In this document: one piece after another, positions 22,906 through 34,792 of the stretch
Layout: every line of letters begins with the position of its first letter
How positions within the stretch are numbered: position 1 is the first letter of the stretch
Assembly (NCBI GenBank): GCA_002794775.1
Contig: NBAY01000039.1
Coordinates: 248,001-312,000 of the forward strand
DNA length: 64,000 nucleotides
Origin: Porodaedalea pini
Lineage: Eukaryota; Basidiomycota; Agaricomycetes; Hymenochaetales; Hymenochaetaceae
Direction: 5' to 3'
Program-made: the position numbers and the translations under genes
Notes under the pieces: generated by a model
What the model saw: only the letters and a program-made list of their open reading frames with translations
What the model was told of the DNA's origin: nothing
Database searches by the model: none

Positions 22906-23987
22906 AACTTCCCTTCTCGAGCTACCGCGGTGTCCCATCGACGTAGTTAACTCGGACTCTTCGCGCTAACACGAAGGCTGTACTGGAAGACGTCACTAAT
23001 CTCCGAAAGCATTTGGTGTCGGCCATTAGTGTACTAAAAAAAGAGGTAGCGAAAGGAAGGGCAATAAAACTCAAGGATGATATAACTCTCCTGGGTGCGC
23101 CATCACGCGGGCGCCAGTGTCCATGTCATCGACATCTGCAAGCTCCACCTCTTCTTGTTTTTCTCTTTCATTTCCACTTTTCTCACCTTCTCTTCCTCTA
23201 CTTTTTCTTTCGAATTAACGTCACCTCTCATGTAGCCAAAGGGACAGCTCAGATGAGGAATCCGGGAAACTGCTGAGAGACAAGAATCCAAGTTGTGGCT
23301 AGACTTCAGAGTTGAAATGTAGCTCAAGCAACTCCAAACAACGCGTCGATCACATGTAAATCTCCGACTGAAAATTACGACTAGCGTTCATTTCCTACTT
23401 TCCATGAGGTCTCTTTTGTATATGTTCAAATACAACAAGGGAGAAACTGCCGCGAGTAATCATATCAATGACTTAAAAAAAATGTGCTCTGAAGATTCGA
23501 GAAGTTCGGTAGTATAACTTTCAATCTTCAGATTTTCCCGACTATATGCCGGTTTAGCTTGAGCTAGCCAGTGAGTATTAATATTGCTATTTGGCCTAAC
23601 TTGGGGGCATTAATACGAATGTCTGGAATGAACACTCAATAAAGGCTGACATTATTTAAATGTATCCCTAAATTTTTTAGTCTGGGGAACCAGTTATAGC
23701 TTATTACCAAGCCAAAAAGACTTTTGTCTTTAATTTTCTACCTAATTACTTTTTACAAGGACGTTAATATAAAAATACTTTCAAGAGGGAGACGCGGAAA
23801 AAATGGATCTTGAACTGCTTTACTGTAAGGGCCGTGAGAAGCTAAGTCCAAAAGAGGAAGGAAAGGCACTCCCGGTAAAAACGGGCGTTCAAAATTTTAG
23901 ATCCTCTTCCTCTTCACTCGAAACCACATCAAGGGCACGGGTGAAGAGGAAACCCTACACAAGGCGCAACAGAATAAAATCTCCAAA
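22906..23987. other. Intergenic region upstream of URA2
   Basis: No gene recognised. AT-rich around 23480-23790, presumably including the URA2 promoter; no clear TATA element was assigned. Confidence 0.4.
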
Positions 23988-26900
23988 ATGTCTGGTCCGA
24001 AATCTGAACTTGCTCGCCCAACATTGTCGCGGACGCCAACTTACGCGAACGGATTTCCGACCGCACCTGCAAGCGCCGCATTGCCCAACGGGCGCGTCTC
24101 TTCTTCAAAAAACGGCAACGCGGTGCTCGAACTAAGTGATGGAAGCGCATTCCAGGGAATCAGCTTTGGTGCAACGAGCAAGAGCGTCGCAGGTGAATGC
24201 GTCTTCCAGACCGGTGAGTCCAACGTGGACTTTTGGTGTGCGTTTTTCTCAGTTACATTTGTAGGTATGGTGGGCTACACGGAGTCATTGACGGACCCGT
24301 CGTACGAAGGCCAAATTCTTATCTTAACCTACCCACTTATCGGAAATTATGGCGTGCCAGAACGCGTCGCACCCTCTCTGGACGACCTACCTGCAGATTT
24401 TGAGTCTTCGCGCATACATGTGGCCGCGTTGATCGTCGGGTATTACTCGGAGAATTTCAGTCACTTCCTTGCGAAATCATCCCTTGGGGGCTGGCTAAAA
24501 GAGAACGGCATTCCTGCGATCTATGGCGTGGACACGCGCGCGCTCACCAAAAGGATTCGAGAGAAAGGCTCTATGCTTGGCAAGCTCCTTACGAAGCGGT
24601 CCACAACGGTCGGCCAGGAGAGGTTTCGTGCACTTCTACCGGAGACTCAACCCTCGTCCCGTGCACAGTCGCAAGATATGCAGGCTTGGAGAGAAGACTA
24701 CCTTGACATCGACTTCAAGGACCCGAACCAAGAAAACCTCGTTGCCGTAGTGTCAATTGCAGCACCGAGGTTGTACAAGCCTGTCGTCGAGCCTCGTCTT
24801 CATCCTTCTGGCAGGCCACTCCGCGTATTGGCAATTGATGTCGGGATGAAGTTTAACCAAATACGGTGCTTCACGCATCGCGGTATTGAGCTCAAGGTCG
24901 TGCCTTGGAATTACGACTTCTTAGCTCCGAAAGAGGAACCATTTGATGGTATCTTCGTCTCGAACGGCCCAGGTGATCCCACTATGGTTCACGAAACAAT
25001 AAGGAGGTTGCGGAAGGCCATGGAGGACGCATCGCGACCTATCTTTGGTATCTGCCTTGGACACCAACTACTTGCACTAGCTGCGGGTGCATCAACGTCA
25101 AAAATGAAGTATGGTAATCGAGGGCACAATATTCCGTGCACGGACGCACTGAGTGGCCGGTGTTACATCACGAGCCAGAACCACGGGTACCAGGTAGATA
25201 CTTCGTCGCTACCCACGAACTGGGAGGAGCTCTTCAAGAACGCGAATGATGGTAGTAATGAAGGTATCTACTGCACGGACAAACCATATTTCTCGGTGCA
25301 ATTTCACCCGGAGTCGACGCCAGGGCCCCGCGACACGGAATTCTTGTTTGACGTGTTCATCCAGAACATTATGGATAGTGTGGCGACTGGATCGCTTGTA
25401 CCCATCAAAATGCCCGGTGGCTTGAAGGCAGACAATGAGAAGCGCACGCCCCGCGCAGAAGTGCAGAAGGTGCTTATTCTCGGCTCTGGTGGACTTTCAA
25501 TTGGGCAAGCAGGCGAGTTCGATTATTCTGGATCGCAAGCGATCAAGGCGCTCAAGGAAGAGGGCATCTATACGGTGCTCGTCAACCCTAACATCGCGAC
25601 GATTGCTACTTCAAAGGGGCTAGCAGATAAGGTGTACTTTCTGCCAGTGACGCCCGATTTTGTGCGGAAAATCATCAAATATGAGCGTCCAGATGGCATT
25701 TACGTTACCTTCGGCGGACAGACTGCGCTCAATGTTGGTGTCGCGCTCAAGGATGAGTACGAGTCGCTTGGTGTCCGTGTGCTCGGTACGAAGATCGACA
25801 CAATTATCATAACGGAGGACCGTCAGCTTTTCGCGGATGCTATGGCGCAAATTGGTGAGCGTTGTGCGCAGAGTGCGACAGCGATGACGGCGGAGGAGGC
25901 GTGTGCGGCGGCGCGGACTATCGGTTACCCTGTCATCGTGCGCGCTGCGTATGCTCTGGGTGGTCTAGGCTCAGGCTTCGCGCAAGACGAAACTCAACTG
26001 CGAGAGCTCTGTGGTAAAGCCTTCGCTACGAGTCCGCAGGTACTCGTAGAGAAGAGCATGAAAGGATGGAAGGAGATTGAGTATGAAGTTGTCCGTGACT
26101 GCAGAGACAATTGTATCACCGTATGTAATATGGAGGTATGCTCGATTTTCTTATAATTCTAAACTTCAGTCATCGCTTATATGTGCTCTTCGCAGAACTT
26201 CGATCCTCTTGGTATTCATACAGGCGACTCGATAGTTGTAGCTCCTTCTCAGACGCTATCGGATGCGGATTACAACATGCTACGTACGACTGCAATCAAT
26301 GTTATCCGACATCTAGGGGTTATTGGCGAATGCAACATCCAATATGCGCTTAACCCGTTCTCGAAGGAGTACTGCATTATTGAGGTAAAACTTCTACTTT
26401 ATTCTCCTTCCAATCTATGTACTAAACACTTTCGTCACAGGTCAACGCTCGTCTATCCCGTTCATCCGCTCTCGCATCAAAGGCAACTGGCTACCCGCTC
26501 GCCTTCATCGCTGCAAAACTCGGACTTGGTATACCGCTCAACGAAATCAAGAACTCCGTCACAAAGGTTACTTCGGCGTGCTTCGAGCCGAGCTTAGATT
26601 ACGTGGTTGTGAAGATCCCACGCTGGGATCTCAAGAAGTTCAGCCGCGTGAGTAAGCTGCTGAGCAGCAGTATGAAGAGTGTCGGCGAGGTCATGGCGAT
26701 TGGTCGTACGTTTGAAGAAACAATCCAAAAGGCTATTCGCGCGATCGACGACCAGTTCCCCGGGTTCTCAAAGGTAGTCGGATATTCCACTGCATACTCT
26801 TTTTGAGCCGGTGTTGAAATTTGAATTAGAACGATGTTGTCGAAGACATCGACAATGAGCTTTTGAACCCCACGGATAAACGTATATTCGCTATCCATAC

Positions 26901-29900
26901 GGCATTTTCAAGAGGCTATAGCGTTGAGAAAATCTGGCAGATCACAAACATCGACAAGTGGTTCTTGACTCGTCTACAAAACCTGTACAAGATGGAGCAA
27001 TATCTCTCGTAAGAATCCGCAGTGCTTTTCGCAAAGGAGTACTAGTGCTGATGATGCTTCGCAGAGAAAGCAGCGTCTCATCCCTGAACAAGAGCCTCCT
27101 GACGCAGGCCAAACAAATGGGTTTCTCAGATCGCCAGCTTGCTAGCTGCTTTAAGTCCACAGAGCTAGCAGTTCGCCGCCTTCGTCAAGAATTTGGTGTC
27201 TCGCCCTTCGTTAAGCAGATCGACACGGTTGCTGCTGAATTCCCGGCTTTCACCAACTACCTGTATACCACGTACAATGCTATCGAACACGATGTCAGTT
27301 TTGACGACCATGGAATTGTGGTGCTCGGCTCTGGCGTCTATCGCATAGGCTCATCTGTCGAGTTCGACTGGTGTGCTGTTCGTGCTATTAGGACACTCCG
27401 CGACCAGGGAATCAAGACGGTCATGGTTAATTACAACCCGGAGACTGTCAGTACAGACTACGATGAAGCAGACCGCCTTTATTTCGAGACCATCAGTCTA
27501 GAGACTATTCTCGATATCTACGACACTGAGCAATCTAGAGGCGTCATTCTTTCTATGGGCGGCCAAACACCAAACAACATCGCTCTACCACTTCAGCGCG
27601 AGAATGTCAACATTTACGGCACGTCTCCAGAGATGATTGACACCGCGGAGAACAGGTATAAGTTCTCGCGTCTGTTGGATAAGATCGGCGTCGACCAGCC
27701 TCTGTGGAAGGAGCTGACGAGCTTCGACGCGGCCGAGGAATTCTGCGAAAAGGTTAGCTACCCCGTACTCGTACGGCCGTCTTACGTGCTTTCGGGCGCG
27801 GCGATGAACGTCGTTTCATCTGTGGACGACCTGTCAAACTACCTGACGCAGGCCGCGGCTGTATCGCGAGACCACCCGGTTGTCATCACGAAGTATATCG
27901 AGCAAGCCAAGGAGATCGAAATGGACGCGGTAGCGAGGAATGGAAAGCTAGTTATGCACTACATATCCGAGCACGTTGAGAATGCAGGCGTTCACTCCGG
28001 AGATGCGACTCTCATTCTACCCCCTCAAGATCTCGATCCAGAGACTGTGCGCCGCATCGAAGAAGCCACGGCCAAAATTGCAAACGCCCTCAACGTCACC
28101 GGGCCTTTCAACATCCAGTTCATCGCGAAGAATAACGAAATCAAGGTCATCGAGTGCAATCTGCGTGCCGCGCGCTCTTTCCCTTCGTCTCAAAGGTCAC
28201 AGGCGTGGACGCTATTGAGATGGCAACGAAGGTCATGTTAGGAATTACTGTCAAGCCCTACCCAGAACTCAACTTGCCGCCGGACTATGTTGGAGTCAAG
28301 GTTCCGCAATTCAGCTTCAGCCGTTTGTCCGGCGCAGATCCCGTCCTTGGAGTTGAAATGGCATCTACTGGAGAAGTCGCTTGTTTTGGACGAGACAAAT
28401 ACGAAGCTTACTTGAAGGCCTTGATCTCTTCAGGCATCAACCTCCGAAGAAGAACATTCTGTTCTCTATTGGCGGTTTCAAGGAGAAAATGGAAATCTTA
28501 CCATCAGTGCAGAGGCTGGCGGCAGCAGGATACAACATCTTCGCTACATCGGGTACAGCTGATTTCCTCACCGAACACCACGTTCCATGCAAGGTCAGTG
28601 CTTAAATATTGTATTTGTTTTGTCATGCCTGATATGTGCCATGCAGTATTTGGATCTGCTTGAGGATAAAGGGAAGGAGAAGTCTGAGTACTCATTAGCG
28701 GAACACTTGGCGAACAATCTCATCGACATGTATATTAATCTCCCTTCCAAAAACAACTACCGTCGCCCGGCAAGTTATACGAGTAAGGGATACCGAACGC
28801 GTCGTATGGCCGTCGATTTCGCGGTTCCGCTACTCAACAATATTAAATGCGCTAAGTTACTTGCTGAGGCGCTCATCCGCAAGTCATCGTTGGAAGTCTC
28901 AAGCGTCGACTACAAAACGTCCCATGCAGCACACAGTTTCCCCGGACTTGTCAATGTCTCTTCATTCGTCCCTGGACTCATCTCCCCTTCCGACAAAGAT
29001 TTCGAGGATGTTACGAAGGCTTCTCTAAGTGGAGGTTTTACCACGGCATTGATTATGCCCTTTGGCACTTCTGCTCAGATTGCCGATGCAGCGTCGCTCG
29101 ATGCTGCCCACTCTAGCGCTGCAGGTTCGACGTACTGCAATTATGCGTTGAGTGTTGTCGCTTGCTCCGGCAATGTCCAGACGCTGGACGATGAAGCCCA
29201 GGCAGAGTCTAAGTCGTTGTTCATTCCGTTCAGTGATTCATTTGCAACTCGATCGTTGTCTCAGCAGATCGCCGTAGTTGCCTCTCATTTCGCGGCTTGG
29301 CCAGCAGATAAGCCCATTGTTACCGACGCGAAAGGTTCCGATCTTGCATCAGTGCTTTTACTTGCGAGCTTGCATAGCCGCGCCGTGCATGTTACGGATG
29401 TGCGCAGTAAAGAAGATCTTCTTCTGATCTCTTTGAGCAAAGCGAAGCAGTTGAAAGTCACCTGCGACGTTTCTGTATACTGTCTCTTTTACACTTCCGA
29501 AGATTTCCATGGCGCCAAATGCCTGCCATCAAAAGAGGACCAAGAGAAATTCTGGGAGCACCTAGATGTAGTCGATGCTTTCTCCGTTGGTACTATCCCA
29601 TACGAACTGGCATCAGAGCTCAAGAAGACTGTTTCCGCTTCCATTGGTATCGAAGATACTCTGCCTCTGCTATTGACTGCTGTCTCGGATGGCAAGATCA
29701 CACTGCAGGCCATCCAGGAGCGCTTGCATGATAACCCGATTAGGATTTTCGGCCTTCCAGATCAGTTCCCATACTCAGGTCGAGGTTGTAGTAAATCGTC
29801 GATCTATTATAGCAGCAAGGAAGTCTTCTTCTTGGTCTCCGATAGACAAGTCGAAGGTTAGCGGGGCAGTCAACAGGGTTATTGTGCATGGGCAGACTGT

Positions 29901-31270
29901 TTTCCTTGATGGTACCCTGCTCTCCGCACCCTTAGGACGCGATATTTCAAGTGCGACAATCAACCGGCCTCCGATCGCTGACAGGAGAGCATCTGTCAGC
30001 GGTGGTCGACCGCTGCTTTCCTCGGAGCACGTGTCAAATCCGTCTCTTTCACTCTTGAAGCCTGCGGATGGTGTTCTTCCTCCTCACTATGGCCCATGCC
30101 TCTGACCTCTGCGGTCGCAAGCCCGAATGCGCTTGCGATTGCTTCCGCTCCTCGAGTTTTCTCTCCACTTACACCACATCCGTCCTTCTACCGCAAGAAT
30201 ATCCTGTCCGTCAAGCAGTTCACTCACTCGGATATTCACGATCTCTTTAGTTTGGCACATGAGATGCGGCTGCAAGTCGAGCGTAACGGCACTCTAGACA
30301 TCCTCAAAGGCAAGATCCTTTGTACGCTCTTCTATGAGCCGTCAACCCGCACCAGTGCATCGTTCGACGCTGCAATGAAGCGGTGTGGAGGCGAGGTTGT
30401 CCAGGTCAATGCAGACAGGGCATCGGTTCAGAAAGGCGAGACTCTTGAGGACACTGTGCGTACGCTCAGTTGCTATGCGGATGCGATTGTCATGAGGCAT
30501 CCGGAGGTGGGCAGCTCTAAGACGGCGGCGAAGTTCTCGCCTATTCCTATCATCAATGCGGGCGACGGCATTGGTGAACATCCTACTCAGGTAAGTTTTT
30601 GTTGCACAGTCTCCGGCTCGTAATCTGACAATCTTCTTGTAGGCCTTGCTGGACGTTTACACTATACGGTCGGAGCTTGGTACGGTCAACGGGCGTAGTG
30701 TCACGCTCTAGGCGACCTGAAGAACGGGCGTACTGTGCACAGTCTCGTGACGCTTCTCTGTCTGTATTCCGTTCGTCTGAACTTTGTCGCTCCGGCTTCA
30801 CTCGCGATGCCGCAAAGCGTGATCAATGCGGCCCGAAAAGCGGGCGTCTTTGTTCGCGTTTGCGACTCGCTAGAGGAAGTTCTCTCCGAAACAGATGTGC
30901 TTTATGTTACGCGTGTACAGAAGGAACGCTTCAAGAACGAGGAAGACTGGATCCGTGTGAAGGACGCATACAGAATCGACCACTCTGTCCTATCAAGGGC
31001 GAAGGAGGAGATGATTGTCATGCATCCTTTGCCTCGTGTAAACGGTGTGTCATTTCTTCTCGCAAGCCCTCGGACGTCTAAACTAATAACTTTTTTATGT
31101 AGAAATTGACCCAGAGGTCGACTTCGATTCTCGCAGGGCAGTTTACTTCCGACAGATGCGCTATGGTTTATTCGTAGGTCTTTTCTGTTTTAATGTTCAC
31201 GGAACACGGCTCTGATAGAATGTATCTAATCCAGGTTCGTATGGCTTTGTTGGCAAGCGTCATGGCATAG
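23988..31270 (+). CDS. URA2: Ura2 (CAD-like): GATase-CPSase-DHO-like-ATCase; five frame breaks
   Basis: Fused enzyme of the first steps of pyrimidine synthesis: glutamine hydrolysis, carbamoyl phosphate and carbamoyl aspartate formation. Start ATG 23988. Introns: 24214-24264, 26136-26195, 26385-26440, 26774-26829, 27009-27064, about 28597-28646, about 30592-30642, about 31045-31102 and about 31174-31235. The glutaminase has [13 protein letters not shown] and [13 protein letters not shown]. Two synthetase halves follow ([38 protein letters not shown]). The dihydroorotase-like part has [10 protein letters not shown] where active enzymes have HxH. ATCase has [15 protein letters not shown] and MHPLPRVNE. 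Single-base frame breaks lie near 28180, 28440, 29768, 30093 and 30708. Up to 28180 the gene is clean. No in-frame nonsense codon was seen, so these may be assembly errors or early decay. Confidence 0.9.
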
Positions 31271-31565
31271 ATGTGCCCGTAGACGGGTATACAAAAGATT
31301 CGGCTAATCTGCATAGAATTGTATCAATATACGCATGAAGATGGACAAAAAAAAGCAATGTAGAGCATGAACTAATGTGATATGGGTGGTGCGCTTCCCG
31401 GCTCTGCTGGCTCGTGTTGAAAGCCTGTTAAAAAAACTTCCACCAAGCCTCGAGCTGAGGAATGTCTCTAGCGACTCGGACTTCCATCTGTCGCTAAGAC
31501 AGCGATCCTGGTGCCTGCAAGCATTCTTTCGCCTTACAGGGTGAGTGAAGTACTGTACATCAATC
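31271..31565. other. URA2 3' flank
   Basis: Nothing recognised. Confidence 0.4.
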
Positions 31566-31748
31566 AAAATATCAACGTCCCGCTTTATTCTTACGGTTTA
31601 CTTCGGCTACATCATCATCAAGGGTACGAAGTTCTGGAAGCCTACCGATATGGATTTCGTCACGGCAATACCGCCGTTGGAGGAAACCGAGCTGTCGGAG
31701 ATGCCTCCTGTAACGACTCTGCAGAAGGTTGCTGCTACTATCCTCTGA
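31566..31748 (+). pseudogene. Remnant of an amino-acid permease (C-terminal tail)
   Basis: The frame ends GYIIIKGTKFWKPTDMDFVT, then AIPPLEETELSEMPPVTTLQ and TGA at 31746-31748. This is the end of the last membrane helix and cytosolic tail (GYK-x-TKFWKP-x-DMDFVTGIP pattern) of fungal general amino-acid permeases. The other eleven membrane segments are absent upstream, where URA2 ends only about 300 bp away. So this is a truncated gene copy and not a working permease. Confidence 0.65.
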
Positions 31749-32342
31749 GCGTTGTTCGTTTTCGCTTCTTGCCTTCCCACCTCTCCCCACGCCATCTTCT
31801 TGCACTTGTCTGTCGCATGTCTTTGTCCAGTATTCAGTATTATTCAACGCGATTGGTGCAGTTGTTGATCTGATGTCCTGTCTTGTTTTCGTATAATTTG
31901 ACAGTTGTACACTATGTAATGACATATACCACCATTGTGCTTTCTATTGTCGCCTCGCATTACGCATGCGTTACTCGATTCCGAGGTTGAGGCATGCTTG
32001 GAAGACCATTCACCAAGCTGTGTTGAATCTAGAAGTCTTGCGGTTCTCGCCGCCTCGGATTCCTCTGAAGCTTTGAATAAGATCATCCGCAGACATCTTA
32101 ACGTGTGACTTCGCGGCATGAAAGGGGTGTAGCAATCAACGGCATCAGCGGTGTCTACGACGAGCTCGGGGCGCGATTTATTGTACTCTGTGAATGTTAC
32201 TTTCGCTTATTTGCTAGGCTGCGGTCTCAGGCGTCCGAAGTGCGACGCGCGCGCGGTGGCCAAACACATCCGCGTGACTTACTTGTATTAAAGCCGAACC
32301 TGTCGCGTTCGTCCTAACCCTCACAGCACGTCGAACGCGCCC
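31749..32342. other. Intergenic region
   Basis: No gene recognised; it should hold the promoter of the F-box gene on the right. Confidence 0.4.
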
Positions 32343-32361
32343 TTGCGCTCGTCGTTCGCGA

Positions 32362-33885
32362 TGGACATCCCATTCTTCCCATCGCCTTCGTCGCTGCCTT
32401 CGACAGTCACGCCCGTCCCATCGCCCAATGTCTCTTTCACGCACGCATCTGCGCGACTGCCGATCGAGTTGTGGAGGGAAATCTTTGTGTATGCGACTCG
32501 AGTTACAGGCGGGTACGACACGTCGTTCACGTATGTACTTTTTTGCCCTGTGCTCGAGCGAGTTCACTGACTTCGTTGTACGCAGTTCACCTTTTGATCT
32601 CTCTGATATTACGAACGGGTACAGTATGTTCCTTAAGCACTTGAAGGCGAACCATCGTACGAAACAAGCCCTTTGTCTCGTCTCGAGGACCTGGCGCGCG
32701 CTTGCGCAAGAACTCATCTTCGAATACCTATTTCTTCAAGACACATACGACTGGTGCAAGCTTGCCGATGGGTTTGAAGACAGCAGACGCGTGGATGTAG
32801 ACCGCGGAGGCCATGGCGCGGGTTGGTATGTCAAAAGGATGGAAATCAATACACAATGTTGGACGAAAGAGCTCGGCCTAGCTGCAGCACGCGTTATTCG
32901 ATGCTGTCCGAATCTACGTATCCTGACCGTCGGTGCTCTCGAGGAGACGAACGGCGTCCCCGTCGAACTAATAACGGCTGTCTTTGAGTCCTGCCCCCGC
33001 GCAATTCGCTCTCTCGACTGGACATGCGACCTAGGGCCATCTCAAACCACAGAAATGTTCTGTCTTATCTCAAAGGCGACGAAGCTGCAGTCGCTCTTTA
33101 TGTGCGTGCAGCAGAACATCAATGTGACGCACGTCGAGAGGCTAAAGGCAGCTGGGCATGTCTCACTTCCACAAATGCACACCCTGGAATTGGTCTCGCC
33201 CGACTTTGATCCATCGATTGTCCTCATGCTCATGGCGAAGTGGCAGCTTCCCTCCTTGCGCCAAGTCGTTCTTTGCGGTCAGGCCGAGCTTGATAACGCG
33301 CATCACTTCTTTGCAGTCCACGGATCGAAACTGAGCACGCTGGAGTTCGACTATGCAGGCGAACCGGATTCACTTCCCATCCCACCGCCAGGACTCCCGC
33401 AGCGAGGTCCGGATATGTTGTTTACGCGCTGTCCTAACCTCAAGGAACTAGTGCTACAAGTGCACTGGGCAGCCACACAAGCACACCACGGCCACCCGAA
33501 GATTGAGCGCATTGGCCTGCGTGGCTTGTATCTGCTCGGCTCTTCCCAGTCTCGACTGCGAGCCGGTGGGCTCGCGCTCCGACCGGAGCATGACGCTGAG
33601 CAACGTGCCGTACTGCACGCGTTAAAGGCAGCGTTTCCCGTACTCATCGACCGCGGCCGCTTTCCGAAGGTCACGGCCGTGCGGCTGCTCGACTTTGATC
33701 AGTCGCGCTTCCGGAGTGTGCCGTGGCGCGCATCGGGTGTCGCATTCTGGGCATTCTGGGTGAAGCGATTCGAACGAATCGGCGTCCGGCTGGAAGATCA
33801 CGCTGGCGACCTCGTGGAGATCGTTTTCAGGGAGGTGAACGTCCTTCTTCCGGAGGACGAGCAGCCTTGTATTCGATGCAGTTGA
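32362..33885 (+). CDS. F-box protein with leucine-rich-type C-terminus
   Basis: ATG 32362 (an in-frame Met at 32344 is an alternative). One 56-nt intron, 32531-32586. The N-terminal F-box-like motif ARLPIELWREIFVYATRV is followed by ALCLVSRTWRALAQELIFEY, the usual helix pattern of mushroom F-box proteins. The rest (about 400 residues) has Leu-rich segments such as CPNLRILTVG, LPSLRQVVLCG and CPNLKELVLQV. It probably acts as a substrate receptor of an SCF ubiquitin ligase. Such genes are very numerous in Agaricomycetes, and the target cannot be inferred. The frame is intact to the stop at 33885. Confidence 0.8.
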   Translation, partial: WTSHSSHRLRRCLRQSRPSHRPMSLSRTHLRDCRSSCGGKSLCMRLELQAGTTRRSRMYFFALCSSEFTDFVVRSSPFDLSDITNGYSMFLKHLKANHRTKQALCLVSRTWRALAQELIFEYLFLQDTYDWCKLADGFEDSRRVDVDRGGHGAGWYVKRMEINTQCWTKELGLAAARVIRCCPNLRILTVGALEETNGVPVELITAVFESCPRAIRSLDWTCDLGPSQTTEMFCLISKATKLQSLFMCVQQNINVTHVERLKAAGHVSLPQMHTLELVSPDFDPSIVLMLMAKWQLPSLRQVVLCGQAELDNAHHFFAVHGSKLSTLEFDYAGEPDSLPIPPPGLPQRGPDMLFTRCPNLKELVLQVHWAATQAHHGHPKIERIGLRGLYLLGSSQSRLRAGGLALRPEHDAEQRAVLHALKAAFPVLIDRGRFPKVTAVRLLDFDQSRFRSVPWRASGVAFWAFWVKRFERIGVRLEDHAGDLVEIVFREVNVLLPEDEQPCIRCS

Positions 33886-34445
33886 TAAAGGTGCAGTTCT
33901 TCTTGCTATACGTGAAGTATCGGTTCTTCTTTTTATTTTCTTATTTCATGGGACGTTAAGCCAGCTGTGGTCTGTCGCAATTTGAACATAGCGCTTTCTT
34001 GTGGACCACGCAAGCCTATATTCTTGGAAGGTCGCAGGAGAGATCGTGGTGATGTCTGGCATGTGGAAGCGCATACCCCAAATAATGTAATGTTAGTGAC
34101 CCCTCTTCTCCACCCATTTTCAGTGTTTTATTCTGTCGCACTTTGTTGTCCGGTAGTGATTGGTTTATTACGCTTGCTTGCTCATTTGTTGAACGTCGTC
34201 CTTGCAATATACATACAAGATTTTTTGCAATTCAATGTTTTTGAGACATAGTGTACAGCGGGTATTAAGAGGGACCGAAACGTCGATTGTCGTGTGCATA
34301 TGTAAGGATGAGGAGATGATAGGGCTTCAGGAATGGGTGTCACTGTGAGGGTAGTAGTATTTTCCTGAAGCCCTCTGCTAGACTCTCCTGTAGACATCCG
34401 CATCAGCGGCGGTCCGCGCAAACTATTTCAGAAATTTATCGTCAC
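33886..34445. other. Intergenic region between convergent genes
   Basis: Holds the 3' flanks of the F-box gene (plus) and of the small Cys-rich gene (minus). Nothing else recognised. Confidence 0.4.
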
Positions 34446-34792
34446 TCACCCACAGCAGAGACATCCTGTAATGCAATCGCATATGCCTGTTATACATCCA
34501 GTGATTGCTAAACGCAGGCGAGATTAGCGGATGAGTAAAGATGCTAATATGAACGAGAGCTTACCAGAGACGATCCACTCTAGACAGCCAGCGATGCACC
34601 CGACGATGTCCATGATAAGGTCGCCGATGCAGGCGAATATTCCTATATATAAAACCAGAAGTTAAACAAAATCCCCCGTTTCATTGCATGGGTTACGTAC
34701 CGCCTATACAGGATATGATCACTCTGTCCGGATCATAAAAGAGGTTACTAAGAAATATCAGAAAATGAGACGAAGCAGTCGACATACCCCAT
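34446..34792 (-). CDS. 55-residue Cys-rich hydrophobic protein in four exons
   Basis: Assembled from exons 34792-34788 (5 nt), 34723-34701 (23 nt), 34642-34565 (78 nt) and 34507-34446 (62 nt), with introns of 64, 58 and 57 nt that all have GT...AG ends. The sum is exactly 55 codons plus TGA. The product starts MGVIISCIGGIFACIGD and ends CDCITGCLCCG. It has about eleven Cys, repeated GCI/CIxG units and almost no charge except in two short places (GDLIMD, LEW). It may be membrane-inserted or lipid-associated. Small proteins of this style occur in basidiomycetes, but I cannot name a family. It is too short and too split to appear as one open frame. Confidence 0.7.

Noticed and set aside
32214..32717. 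167-codon minus-strand open frame over the F-box gene start
   Set aside because: Arg-rich antisense shadow of the F-box N-terminal exons.
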